Both the position numbers and the translations under genes were made by a program. The notes under the pieces were generated by a model. That model was given only the letters and a program-made list of their open reading frames with translations, did not search any database and was not told the DNA's origin. From the NCBI GenBank assembly GCA_964017045.1, contig OZ024808.1, forward strand, positions 16,553,784 through 16,617,783: a DNA stretch of 64,000 nt, written 5' to 3'. This document shows positions 44,955-57,395 of the stretch, one piece after another (the first letter of the stretch is position 1; the number at the start of each line of letters is the position of its first letter). The stretch comes from Omphiscola glabra (lineage: Eukaryota > Mollusca > Gastropoda > Lymnaeidae).

Positions 44955-47900
44955 GTTAAAAATGTAACTACATTCATTGTTTGTCAGTAATGGATGCATG
45001 CCATGGTTTATGTGACCACATTTATTGTTTGTCAGCATTGGGTGCATGCTATGGTTTATGTGACTACATTTATTGTTTGTCAGTATTGGGTGCATGCCAT
45101 GGTGTAAGTGTCTACATTCATTGTTTGTCAGTATTGGGTGCATGCCATGGTTTATGTGACTACATTTATTGTTTGTGAGTATGGGGTGCAATGGTTTATG
45201 TGACTACATTCATTGTTTGTCAGTATTGGTTGCCATGGTTTATGTGACTACATTCATTGTTTGTCAGTATTGGGTGCCATGGTGTAAGTGACTACATTTA
45301 TTGTTTGTCAGTATTGGGTGCCATGGTGTAAGTGTCTACATTCATTATTTGTCAGTGTTGGTTGCCATCGTTTATGTGACTACATTTATTGTTTGTGAGT
45401 ATGGGGTGCAATGGTTTATGTGACTACATTCATTGTTTGTCAGTATTGGTTGCCATGGTTTATGTGACTACATTCATTGTTTGTCAGTATTGGATGCCAT
45501 GGTGTAAGTGACTACATTCATTGTTTGTCAGTATTGGATGCCATGGTGTAATTAACTACATTCATTGTTTGTCAGTATTGGTGCATATGGTTTATATGAA
45601 TACATTTATTGTTTGCCAGTAATGGGGGCCATTGTTTATGTGACTACATTCATTGTTTGTCAGTATTGGGTGCATTCCATTGTTTATGTGACTACATTCA
45701 TTGTTTGTCAGTATTGGGTACATGACATTGTTTATATGACTACATTCATTGTTTGTCTGTATTGGGTGCATGTCATGGTTTATGTGACTACATTTATCGT
45801 TTGTCAGTATTGGATGCATGCCATGGTTTATGTGAATACATTAATTGTTTGTCAGTATTGGATGCATGTCATGGTTTATGTGACTACATTCATTGTTTGT
45901 CAGTATAGGGTGCATGTCATGGTTTATGTGACTACATTCATTGTTTGTCAGAATGTGATGCATGCTATGGTTTATGTGACTACATTCATTGTTTGTCAGT
46001 ATTGGGTGCCATGGTGTAAGTGACTACATTCAATGTTTGTCAGTATTGAGTGCCATTGTTTATGTGACTAAATTCATTGTTTGTCAGTATTGAGTGCCAT
46101 GGTTTATGTGACTACATTCATTGTTTTTCAGTATTGAGTGCCATGGTTTATGTGACTACATTCATTGTTTGTCAGTATTGAGTGCCATGGTTTATGTGAC
46201 TACATTCATTGTTTGTCAGTATTGAGTGCCATTGTTTATGTGACTACATTCATTGTTTGTCAGTATTGAGTGCCATGGTTTATGTGACTACATTCATTGT
46301 TTGTCAGTATTGGGTGCATGCCATTGTGTAAGTGACTACATTCATTGTTTGTCAGTATTGGGTGCATGCCATGGTTTATGTGACTACATTCATTTTTTGT
46401 CAGTATTGAGTGCCATTGTTTATGTGACTACATTCATTGTTTGTCAGTATTGAGTGCCATGGTTTATGTGACTACATTCATTGTTTGTCAGTATTGAGTG
46501 CCATTGTTTATGTGACTACATTCATTGTTTGTCAGTATTGAGTGCCATGGTTTATGTGACTACATTCATTGTTTGTCAGTATTGAGTGCCATGGTTTATG
46601 TGACTACATTCATTGTTTGTCAGTATTGGGTGCATGCCATTGTGTAAGTGACTACATTCATTGTTTGTCAGTATTGAGTGCCATGGTTAATGTGACTACA
46701 TTCATTGTTTGTCAGTATTGGGTGCATGCCATTGTGTAAGTGACTACATTCATTGTTTGTCAGTATTGGGTGCATGCCATGGTTTATGTGACTACATTCA
46801 TTGTTTGTCAGTATTGGATGCATGCCATGGTTTAAGTGACTAACTTCATTGTTTCTCAGTATTGGGTGCCATGGTTTATATGACTACATTCATTGTTTGT
46901 CAGTATTGGGTGCATGTCATGGTTTATGTGACAACATTCATTGTTTGTCAGTATTGGGTGCCATCGTGTAAGTGACTACATTCATTGTTTGTCAGTATTG
47001 GGTGCATGCCATGGTTTATGTGACTACATTCATTGTTTGTCCGTATTGGGTACATGCCATGGTTTCTGTGATTACATTCATTGTTTGTCAGTATTGGGTG
47101 CATGCAATGGTTTATGTGACTACATTCATTGTTTGTCCGTATTGGGTACATGCCATGGTTTATGTGACTATATTCATTGTTTGTCAGTATTGTGTGCATG
47201 CCATGGTTTAAGTGTCTACATCCATTGTTTGTCCGTATTGGATGCATGTCATGGTTTATGTGACTATATTCATTGTTTGTCAGTATTGGGTGCATGCCAT
47301 GGTGTAAGTGTCTACATTCATTGTTCGTCTGTATTGTTTGCATGCCATGGTTTATGTGACTACATTCATTGTTTGTCAGTGTTGGGTGCATTCCATGGTT
47401 TATGTGACTACATTCATTGTTTGTCAGTATTGGGTGCCATGGTGTAAGTGACTAAATTCATTGTTTGTAAGTATTGGGTGCATGCCATGGTTTATGTGAC
47501 TATATTCATTGTTTGTCAGTATTGGATGCATGCCATTGTTTATATGACTACATTCATGGTTTGTCAGTATTTGGTGTTATAGTTTATGTGACTACATTCA
47601 TTGTTTGTCAGTGTTGGGTGCCATGGTTTATGTGACTACATTTATTGGTTGTCAGTATGGGGCGCCATGGTTTATGTGACTACATTTATTGTTTGTCAGT
47701 ATTGGATGCATGCCATGGTTTATTTGAATACATTCATTGTTTGTCAGTATTGGATGCATGCCATGGTTTATGTGACTACATTCATTGTTTGTCAGTATAG
47801 GGTGCATGTCATGGTTTATGTGACTACATTCATTGTTTGTCAGTATTGGGTGCCATTGTGTAAGTGACTACATTCATTGTTTGTCAGTATTGGATGCCAT

Positions 47901-48780
47901 GTTGTAAGTGACTACATTCATTGTTTGTCAGTATTGGGTACATGCAGTGGTTTATGTGACTACATTCATTGTTTGTCAGTATTGGGTACATGCCATGGTT
48001 TATGTGAATACATTCATTGTTTGTCAGTATTGGATGCATGTCATGGTTTTTGTGACTACATTCATTGTTTGTCAGTATTGTGTGCATGTCATGGTTTAAT
48101 TGACTACATTCATTGTTTGTCAGTATTGGGTGCCATGTTTTATGTGACTACATTCATTGTTTGTCAGTATTGGTAGCATGCCATGGTTTACTATTATAGG
48201 GTGTTGCCATGTGACTACATTCATTGTTTGTCAGTATTGGGTGCCATGGTTTATGTAACTACATTCATTGTTTGTCAGTATTGGGTGCCATGTTTTATGT
48301 GACTACATTCATTGTTTGTCAGTATTGGGTGCCATGGTTTTTGTGACTACATTCATTGTTTGTCAGTATTGGGTGCCATGGTTTTTGTGACTACATTCAT
48401 TGTTTGTCAGTATTGGGTGCCATGGTTTTTGTGACTACATTCATTGTTTGTCAGATTTGGGTGCCATGGTTTATGTGACTACATTCATTGTTTGTCAGTA
48501 TTGGGTGCCATGTTTTATGTGACTACATTCATTGTTTGTCAGTATTGGTAGCATGCCATGGTTTACTATTATAGAGTGTTGCCATGTGACTACATTCATT
48601 GTTTGTCAGTGTTGGGCGCCATGGTTTACTATTATAGGGTGTTGCCGTGTGACTACATTTATTTATTGTCAGTATTGGGTGCATGCCATGGTTTACTATT
48701 ATAGGGTGTTGCCATGTGACTACATTCATTGTTTGTCAGTATTAGGTGCCATGGTTTACTATTATAGGGTGTTGGCTTCC
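44955..48780. repeat. 3.8-kb array of ~45-51-bp units (~75-80 copies)
   Basis: The unit contains GTGACTACATTCATTGTTTG, TCAGTATTGGGTGC and an optional ATGCCATGG segment, so copies alternate between about 45 and 51 bp. A sub-variant at 48180-48775 adds TTTACTATTATAGGGTGTTG. The largest array in the window; open frames within it on both strands are artefacts. Confidence 0.97.
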
Positions 48781-48999
48781 TGACTTTAGCTCCATAAATG
48801 TTTTAAAAGTTGGCCATGATCGGCTCTTTTCAACTGCCCAACAAATGCTCACATTTTTCATGGTAGTGAAATAAAATTGATATCAATTTTTATGTGCATA
48901 ACACGAATATTACAGTCAAATTGCGAAATTTGTTTTCGTTTTTTTGGGGAATATTTTTTGTTGATGTAATCTGCAATAAATATATGTTTACATCACGAA

Positions 49000-49270
49000 A
49001 GCGACGTGATTCTATAGTGTCGGCTACACGTGTGTCGGCGTGATTCTATAGTGTCGGCTACACGTGTGTCGACGTGATTCTATAGTGTCGGCTACACGTG
49101 TGCCGATGTGATTCTAGTGTCGGCTACACGTGTGTCGATGTTATTCTAGTGTCGGCTACATGTGTGTCGATGTTATTCTAGTGTCGACTACACGTGTGTC
49201 GACGTGATTCTAGTGTCGGCTACACGTGTGTCGATGTGTTACTAGTGTCGGCAACACGTGTGTCGACATT
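49000..49270. repeat. ~34-bp array
   Basis: About eight copies of GTGATTCTATAGTGTCGGCT plus ACACGTGTGTCGA; the TATA part is lost in the right half. Confidence 0.94.
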
Positions 49271-49274
49271 CGTG

Positions 49275-49422
49275 GTGAGTGATTCTAGTGTAAGTTACAT
49301 GAGTGATTCCCGTGTAAGTTACATGAGTGATTCTAGTGTAAGTTACATGAGTGTTTCTAGTGCAAGTTACATGAGTGATTCTAGTGTAAGATACATGAGT
49401 GATTATAGTGTAAGATACATGT
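49275..49422. repeat. 24-bp array
   Basis: About six copies of GAGTGATTCTAGTGTAAGTT ACAT, sharing the GTGATTCTAGTGT core with the array before it. GTAAGTTACATG gives each copy a donor-like motif. Confidence 0.93.
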
Positions 49423-49740
49423 TGTTTGTCCTTACATGCGAAGATGACCAATTGCTATGTACGAAGGTGAGTGCGCAAATGGATCCGAGTTCGATCTCTG
49501 CCTAGAAAGCATTCCTGTACGCAGGACACGTGGGCATCGGGGAGGGATGTAAATCTGGGACTCCACATGTTTTTTGAATATGATATTAGATTCAGGTATT
49601 TCAACAGAAGCATGGTTGATTTATTACTGCATCACGTCATATCAGATGTCTTTTTAAAATGGCAATATGAGGGGAGTGGATGGCTGCAATCAGGCTAGCA
49701 AAATGGAAATGAGCGAAACACAGTATGGGAAAACCATAGT

Positions 49741-50098
49741 AGGGTGCTGGGTGGCCGAGTGTTCTAAACTGAGCAAATCTCAAGTTGATGGTCTGGAGTT
49801 CAATCCCCCACCAAAGCCCAGTCAAGCAAGCTAACCACCAGCAGCCCGGGTGGATGGGACTCGCTAACCCTGGACGGAAACTCCTCTAAGAGAAGGAAAC
49901 TCTGAATTCAAACCCGGAGATGGAGTCCCGATAGGCGGATAACATTGATACAATGAAACATTCCGAGTGGATGGGACTCGTTAGCCTTGGACGGCAACTC
50001 ATCTAAGAGAAGGCAAACTTTGAATTCAAACCAGGAGCCAGAATGATCAATAAATTGATCGTGGGCCCTCAAATATAAGAAGAATATAAGAAGAAGAA
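49741..50098 (+). mobile_element. tRNA-derived SINE
   Basis: The 5' part has RNA polymerase III boxes: A-box-like GGTGGCCGAGTGTTCTAAAC and B-box-like GGAGTTCAATCCC about 45 bp later. The body contains a tandemly duplicated ~77-bp core (GTGGATGGGACTCGYTARCC ... GAATTCAAACC) at 49842-49918 and 49958-50036. The 3' end GATCGTGGGCCCTCAAATAT runs into AAGAAGAATATAAGAAGAAG, resembling the tail of the LINE at 53690. A related 3' end lies inverted at 57348-57395. Confidence 0.75.
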
Positions 50099-52418
50099 AC
50101 CTAAAAGTGTTCTCATTCACCTGTATAATAAACCTTTTCTCCGCCCCTTCCTCGTTACGACCAATCGCAGTGGACTTACTTATCCTCTCTTCCACCCATT
50201 TCCGTTTTTTGCCTGTATTTAATCTCCCACTTATTTTCTGTAACGCTCCTCTTGCTCTCCTATTTCAGCTAAGTTTTATTTTAAAATTTTAATTCTGTTT
50301 TTACTGTTGCGTGCTCGCTGACGAAGAAGGCCTCTTGCCGACACGTTTCGTTGTTTTGTTGCGTTCTTTTATTCAGGTTACCATATTCTTCTCGCTCTTT
50401 TCCACGTCCGTCCTTTAAACAGTAAGCCATGTCATATGATCGACGCACCATGATTCAATACCCATGGTCTAGCTACCGGTTCCATTGATAAAGCAGCTTT
50501 TAAAAAATGTCTGCCCTGTTTAAAGTCTGTCAAAATAAACAGTGTCAATATTGTGGTTGTGTGGGGGGAGGGCGCGGACTCGAAGGGTTGTCACATCTAG
50601 ACAAGTCCAAACATTAACTTTTTTATTTTTTTAGCCAGCTCCATTAATAAACACACACACCAACACAACTGGCTGTCCAATTAAGACCTCAGATGACTAT
50701 GTTTGCCCCCATTCTCCATTCCTTTCATTACCCACAAAACATAAAGTTTTATGGAACACGTGAACAGGTGACAGTAGTCGTGATCACAAGAGCTCAATTA
50801 CACCGTCACGTTGTTTTGTACGCATAGCGAAGATTTAACCAACAACAGTTGGTGATCACGAACATTTCAAAATAATTTATTGCATGAATTGGATGCAAAG
50901 TGAAAGCAGTCCATCCACACACGCAAAAAAAAAAAAAACTTAAATCATGTTTACAAAAGAAAACAAGTGATGGATATTTATATGAATTGGCTTTTAAATT
51001 GTAAGGAATATTGTTTTGTCTGTATGTGTGCGCGTCACACGTGTGTGTGCGTGCGTTCGTGTGTGTGTGTGTGTGCGTGTGTGTGTGTGGTGGGGATGTA
51101 TGTATATTCGCATGTTCGAAGCTTGTGATGTCCCCAGTAGTTCTTCACAATTATCAAAAAGGCCGATTACTATAAAAAGAGTTGATCGGTCTTCGATTAC
51201 GTATTACTTGTTTAGCTTTGAAATTACAATTCATTTTTTTTTAAAATGTAAAATGTAGGTAATTCATAATATTCTATACTTTACCACAATTAAAGGGCTA
51301 CTGAACAGTTTGGGTGAAGGGGCGTAGGTGGTATATACTATCATCATGATCATAACCGTGCCAAGAAATTTAATGTGCGGGCGCCACTCGTTCGCCCCAA
51401 ACATTTGAACTCAGCGCACGGTGCAGGTGTAACGGCCGGGAAAATAACGGTCTTACCAGAGAAGAAGCTTGGCCCAGGAGGTTACGCCATTTCAAGCTAT
51501 TGAAATCTTGACAGCGCAAGGGGGGGGGGGACAATCTTAACTGTTATGTGGCGTGTGGGTCATTGTGTAAACCGCAACCACGTCACGCAAAGAAAATACA
51601 ATAACCAATGAATTGCGGTTAAGGGGTGATCGTGGAGGAATATAATGATGTCATGATGATACCCACGGGATAACCTAATAAGTACACATTTGTTAAGATC
51701 CCAAACTTGCAAAATATTTTATTTAAATTATCTACATTTACCTCATATTTAGAGAGCATTTTCAGAAGGCCGATTAGAGCTGTATTTGGTCAACAACAAA
51801 AAGCCGATTACCGATTAGTCGGCAAGATTTCCGTTTAGGCCGAGTCTCTATAGATATATAGTTTCCTAAGTGTAAGAAAGAAAATGTATAATCCGAGTTT
51901 TAGACGTCATGGCGTACGAATTGTTATTGTGTTTCTCTTTAGAATGTTAAATCCTTAATTTTTTTTTTTTTTGGTTAAGATAAATAAAAAAAAGAGTAAT
52001 CTGATCTGGCAGGCTATCAGTATTGTTGACTTCGTCTTTAAGCCCAGGGTCAGATACGTGTCATTTGATGATAGGCCTGGGGAATTTATCTTACACAATC
52101 CAACCCGCGATCAGTCGGCCGCATGTTGCCCGCAACGTCGAATATCGCGGCCCGCGCAATTCCTGGTGTATCACAGATCAACGTATTTGTTCTCCAATCA
52201 ATGGACAAAGTATTCGATTATTTTAAAAAAATGATTAGTGAGAAGAATGATAGTATTATATTAAATTAGTTTAGTGTTATTCTCTTGTGTTATTTAGCAT
52301 TACATTTTGTGCATTGAGAACAGAGACACATCTCTACACACTGTTTAGAGATTATTTTTTTTTGGGGGGGGGGGAGCGGTATTTAGTGAACATTTTAATA
52401 CAAGGTGTGATGATATGA
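50099..52418. other. intergenic
   Basis: No gene supported. 50318-50352 holds a hammerhead-like motif (see findings), (GT)n lies at 51041-51089, and G runs occur near 51521 and 52361. Confidence 0.4.
51041..51089. repeat. (GT)n microsatellite
   Basis: GT/GC dinucleotide tract, interrupted. Confidence 0.9.
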
Positions 52419-53681
52419 CCAGGAAAGGTCTTTAACAGAATTATTTTGAATAGAATGAAAGACCAGGTCGACATGCAGCTACGAGATCAACAGGCTGGAT
52501 TCCGCCAAAACAGATCATGCACAGATCAAATTGCAGCACTGAGAATCATTGTAGAACAATCCATCGAATGGAACTCCCCTTTATACATAAATTTTATAGA
52601 CTACGAAAAGGCCTTTGATAGCCTGGACCGACAAACATTGTGGAAACTTCTTCGGCACTATGGAGTACCAGGGAAATTAGTCAGGATTATTCAGAGCTCT
52701 TATGAAGAAATGACATGCAGGGTGGTCCTCGAAGGTAGACTCACAGATGTCTTTACAGTCGAAACAGGAGTCAGACAAGGATGCCTCTTGTCCCCATTTC
52801 TATTCATCCTTGCCATTGACTGGATAATGAAAAAATCCACAGACAAAAAAAGGAATGGGATACAGTGGACACTCTGGGAACAACTGAATGACCTAGACTT
52901 TGCAGATGACATTGCACTTCTGTCCCACAACCAGCAACAAATGCAGGAAAAAACAAAAGATGTAGCCACCTTTTCATCACAGCTCGGACTTAATATAAAT
53001 AAAAGCAAGACGAAAATCATGAAGGTGAACTCATCCAACCAAGAGCATATCTGTCTGTAAGGAAAGGCACTGGAAGAAGTGGAGTCCTTCAATTACTTAG
53101 GCAGCACCATAGACACAAACGGCGGATCCGACGCAGACGTGAGGTCTAGAATTGGAAAAGCTAGATCAGCATTTGTGTTATTAAAGAAAATATGGGAGTC
53201 GAAGCAGCTGAAACGTCAAACCAAAGTCAGAATCTTTAATACAAATGTCAAAACAGTCCTACTTTATGGAGCAGAAACGTGGAAAACATCAGTGAGCATT
53301 ACACAGAAAGTGCAGACATTCATAAACACATGCCTTAGAAAGATCCTTAACATCAAATGGCCAAATACCATCACCAACAAAGATCTATTAGAAAGGACAT
53401 ACCAGGTGCCCGTTGATGAAGACATCATAAAGAAAAGATGGAGGTGGATTGGGCATACTCTGAGAAAACCCCCAGATAGCACCACCAGACAATGTCTAAC
53501 ATGGAATCCACAGGGAAAAAGAAAGAGAGGAAGACCTAAGAATACATGGAGACGTGAACTAGAGACATACACGCAAAATATGGGATACAACTGGAAGCAA
53601 TTGGAAAGGAAAGCACAGGACCGGGATGAGTGGAAAATTCTTGTGGACGGCCTATGCCCCAGACGGGGTAAAAAGGCATAA
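52419..53681 (+). pseudogene. non-LTR retrotransposon reverse transcriptase, 5'-truncated, one internal stop
   Basis: A single reading frame of about 420 codons broken only by TAA at 53058-53060. It starts inside the RT domain (PGKVFNRIILNRM; the preceding codon is TGA). Motifs in order: QAGFRQNRSCTDQI, catalytic FIDYEKAFDSLDR (motif A), GVRQGCLLSPFLF (B), LDFADDIALLSH (C, with the two catalytic Asp), LNINKSKTK (D), FNYLGSTID after the stop, then RRWRWIGHTLRKP and KRKRGRPKNTWRRELE, and a stop followed by a GAA-rich tail (to about 53695). No endonuclease domain remains. All RT catalytic residues are kept, so inactivation is recent apart from the truncation. RTE/CR1-type LINE by motif feel; clade not assigned. 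Confidence 0.92.
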
Positions 53682-54051
53682 GAAGAAGAAGAAGTGATGA
53701 TATGCGGCTCACGGAAGGGTTTACACGCTATCGAATTGCCCCCTTCAAAGTCTATGATGTCTGCCACCCTCTGTCTAAAAGATAACGTTCCGCTTTATTT
53801 AAGTGACTGCTGACTGACAGTTGCAAAGTAAAATCAAAAGCAATCTTCGGTACGGACATGTTTACAAGGGAGACCAACAAAAGACAGGACAGTCCCCATA
53901 AATTACAGCGACGGTTCAACAAAACCAGAGCTTCACAACTGGTCCGTCGCGTAACCCTGGCGCCTGAACGAGAAGGAAAAGCAGAGTTAGGTTAGAGCAA
54001 TGGTTTAAGGCTTAGCAGCTCCATAAAATGTATCTAATACATAGGTTGGAG

Positions 54052-54244
54052 CAGTGGTTCTCAACTTTTCTAATTCCGCGACCCTTTCATACAGTTCCTC
54101 ATGTTGTGACGACCCCGGACCACAAAACTATTTTCGTTCATTCTTTATAACCGTAGATGTGTTTTCAGGTGGTCTTAGGCGACCCCTGTGCAAGGGTTGT
54201 GCGACCCCAAAAGGGATTCGCGACCCACAGGTTGAGAACCGCTG
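54052..54244. mobile_element. SPIN-like hAT miniature element, copy 1
   Basis: 193 bp. Left end CAGTGGTTCTCAACTTTTCT, right end GTTGAGAACCGCTG: hAT-type inverted repeats. The interior (GCGACCCTTTCATACAG, TCCTCATGTTGTGACGACCC, GTGGTCTTAGGCGACCCC) matches my memory of SPIN non-autonomous elements. The 8-bp flanks GGTTGGAG / GTCTAGAG agree at only five positions, so the target duplication has decayed. The surroundings (about 53992-54030 and 54246-54284) are also related to each other. Confidence 0.75.
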
Positions 54245-54469
54245 GTCTAGAGCAAGGGTTAGGGGCTTAGCTTCCATATAAATTGAAAAAAAAACTCTTG
54301 AAAGCAGTGTATGAGAAGTAAGGGGGAGGGGGTTTGGTATTATGTTTTTATACTGGTGGAGTGGGGCGTCACACATATACACCCTCACCGAGCATATCTT
54401 ACCGTAGCAATGCAAATGTGTGGGGTGTAATGGGTGATATAGTGGGCTATTTTTTTTTAAAGTCCATAT

Positions 54470-54775
54470 TTTAATTTGGTTTATCTAACATGTTTCTTCT
54501 ATTTGAAGTACTTTTCATTCATAGTTTATTTGGTTTAAGTAACATATTTCTACTGGTTGAAGTACTTTTACTCCATAGTTTAATTGGTTTAAGTAACATA
54601 TTTCTACTGGTTTAAGTACTTTTACTCCATAGTTTAATTGGTTTAAGTAACATATTTCTACTGTTTGAAGTACTTTTACTCCATAGTTTAATTGGTTTAA
54701 GTAACATATTTCTACTGTTTGAAGTACTTTTACTCCATAGTTTAATTTTTTTTAATAACACGCTTCTACTTGTTT
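54470..54775. repeat. ~54-59-bp array
   Basis: About five copies containing TAGTTTAATTGGTTTAAGTA and ACATATTTCTACTG. Confidence 0.93.
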
Positions 54776-54912
54776 AAGTACATTTGCATTAATCAAAAAC
54801 GACAGACAGTGGTGTGGGCAGTGTAGTTGTAAACCGGGGAAGAGAGGGGGCAAGATTTTGCAGTTGGTCGAAAATGGCGCCCGGGTCTCATCCAGTACCA
54901 CGCCCACAACCC

Positions 54913-55079
54913 AGTGGCGTAGCGAGGGGGGGCAAGGGGGGCATCATGCCCCTGGCGCTACTCACAAAGGGGCGCCTATGGTATATTTTACATATAGTAT
55001 TGTATGGTTTTCGAATAGGGGGGGGGGCGCTAAAAAGGTATTGTGCCCCGGCCGCGAGTTAAGATCGCTACGCCATTGC
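54913..55079. mobile_element. miniature inverted-repeat element (CAGTGGCGTAGC family)
   Basis: 167 bp. Left end CAGTGGCGTAGCGAGGG; the right end, reverse complemented, is CAATGGCGTAGCGAT. A G-rich, non-coding interior. Same terminus family as 20250-20428. Confidence 0.65.
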
Positions 55080-55750
55080 CTCCACCCATCATTCCCTACG
55101 CCCCTGACCACATATGTGTCTGCCATGTTGTCTCTCCCTGCATTTAACTGAGTTGCCAAATATTGTGATGGTTTATTAATCCTAGATGTAATCACTTTCT
55201 CCCACCACGCCTAACTCTGTGAGCAATACAATACCCTATTGGGCCAGAGCAGGTATTTTAATGCTATGGACCATACACCAGAAAGGCTCGGCTTCAGGTG
55301 AGAGATTAGAATGGCTCATGACCTCTTCTCCCAGCTCCCTCATCGCATGATTGAAAATAGGATTACAATAACACTGACGTATCACGTGACCTTTTTATCA
55401 CTGGTTTCCTGTCCTATAGTGTCCGTTGATCATCAGCTTTCCCCCAGCCCTTGGGTCCACTTCTGCCGGGTTGTACTCATTCCTCGTCATCAATATTTGA
55501 TGGTGTGTGTTGAGTTCCCACGGTCTCCTGTTCAGTAATGACGCCCCTCTCTGCCACGACATCTAAGAGACAGCCACTAATGATAGTGTACGCTTAAATG
55601 ACAATGCTATTAGACGAGGGATTTAAGTTTCAAACAGTGGCGAGGAATCGCGGCCTGAATAATCGGAGGTTGACACAATTTTGGGGGGGGGGGGGGTCGA
55701 TTTCGCTGGGAAGAAAAGTAGGTTTGGCAGAGTCCCCTGGATATTTTTTG
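55080..55750. other. intergenic, no gene seen
   Basis: No supported coding sequence; a G run lies at 55682-55696. Confidence 0.4.
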
Positions 55751-55754
55751 TGTA

Positions 55755-56460
55755 GATACATTATACTCGAGGGATAGAATTGTAAAGGTAACACTAGTGG
55801 GATAGAAATAAAAGGTAACACTAGTAGGATAGATTTGTAAAAGTAACATTAGTAGGATAGAATTGTAAAGATTACACTAGTGGGATAGAAATGTAAAGGT
55901 AACACTAATGGGATAGAATTGTAAAGGTAACACTAATGGGATAGAAATAAAAGGTAACACTAGTGGGATAGAACTGTAAAGGTAACACTAGTGGGATAGA
56001 ATTGTAAAGATTACACTAGTGGGATAGAAATGTAAAGATAACATCAGTGTGCTAGAATTTTAAAGGTAATAAAAGTGGGATAGAATTGTAAATATAACGC
56101 TTGTGGGATAGAATTGTAAAGATAACACTAGTGGGATAGAAATGTAAAGGTAACACAAGTGGGATATAATTGTAATGGTAACACTAGTGGGATAGAACTG
56201 TAAAGATAACACTAGAGGGATAGAATTGTAATGGTAACACTAGTGGGATAGAACTGTAAAGGTAACACTAGAGGGATAGAATTTGTAAAATTGACACTAG
56301 TGGGATAGAAATGTAAAGGTAACACAAGTGGGATAGAATTGCAATGGTAACTCTAGTGGGATAAAACTGTAAAGGTAACACTAGAGGGATAGAATTTGTA
56401 ATGGTGACAATAGTGGGATAGAATTGTAAAGGATGTACTAGTTGGACAGAATTGGAATGG
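55755..56460. repeat. 28-bp array (~24 copies)
   Basis: The unit is GGGATAGAATTGTAAAGGTA plus ACACTAGT, with many variants; degenerate at both ends. Confidence 0.95.
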
Positions 56461-56504
56461 TAGGCGGTAGTGGGAGAGCATTGTTAAAGTACAACTAAAG
56501 GGAT

Positions 56505-56780
56505 ATAATTCCACATCACAGGGCGTCGTCGCAACAAACACCCAAACAGACAATGTCCCACAATTCCATACCACAGGGCGTCGTCGCAACAAACACCCCA
56601 AACAGACAATGTCCCACAATTCCATACCACAGGGCGTCGTCGCAACAAACACCCCAAACAGACAATGTCCCACAATTCCATACCACAGGGCGTCGTCGCA
56701 ACAAACACCCCAAACAGACAATGTCCCACAATTCCATACCACAGGGCGTCGTAGCAACAAACACCCAAACAGACAATTAT
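56505..56780. repeat. 56-bp array (5 copies)
   Basis: The unit contains CACAGGGCGTCGTCGCAACA, AACACCCCAAACAGACAATG and TCCCACAATTCCATAC; inner copies are identical. Confidence 0.96.
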
Positions 56781-57347
56781 ACCCGCATGTCACCATTGTA
56801 ATTGATAAGCGCGGGAGCTTACTACTGCACAATGAAATAAATCTTTTAAAAAATTGCAATTAAAACAAGATTTCATCGTAGGCTTTGCCGGGCTCTATGG
56901 CCATAACTCCCATAGATTGGACAGATTATACATAGGCGGTACGGTGCTTGTAGTGGCGGTCATGTTCTTGGTTATTTACTACAGTGTTGTACTTTGGTCG
57001 ATTCCATCTGACTAGGAAAGAAACGAAATCGTTAAGTAAATTTCTAAACCAATTTTTATTTTACTTATTTCCTTAAAAGTTTATACACATCCTAATCAAT
57101 ACGGCTTGCAGCAAAGGCAAATAATAAAGAAGAGGAACTTAAATATAACTCGTACAATTAGAGAAGGAAATACTTCTTATTAACCGCTTCTTCTTAAAAT
57201 GCTCTGTCTGGTAGCATCTGTGCTATCAAATCTTTTTGGGGGTTTTTTTTGGGTTCTTTTTCTGAGTGTATGTTCATATAAATAGCAATATTTTTCTTAT
57301 AAATAAAAGAAAATGTTCAACTTATTTTATGACAAAATTTACGTTCA
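56781..57347. other. intergenic, no gene seen
   Basis: Nothing supported. Confidence 0.4.
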
Positions 57348-57395
57348 TTCTTCTTCTTCTTTATATTAAGGGCCCACGATCAATTGATTGATTAG
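57348..57395 (-). mobile_element. SINE 3' end, truncated
   Basis: Reverse complement matches the 3' end of the SINE at 49741-50098 (AATTGATCGTGGGCCC then an AAGAAGAA tail). The sequence to the right (57396-57660) is not recognisable as the SINE body; it has an 82-codon + frame without known homology. Confidence 0.65.

Noticed and set aside
49454..49510. tRNA-like stretch with GAGTTCGATCTC
   Set aside because: B-box-like only; no convincing A box or cloverleaf, so at most an old SINE fragment.
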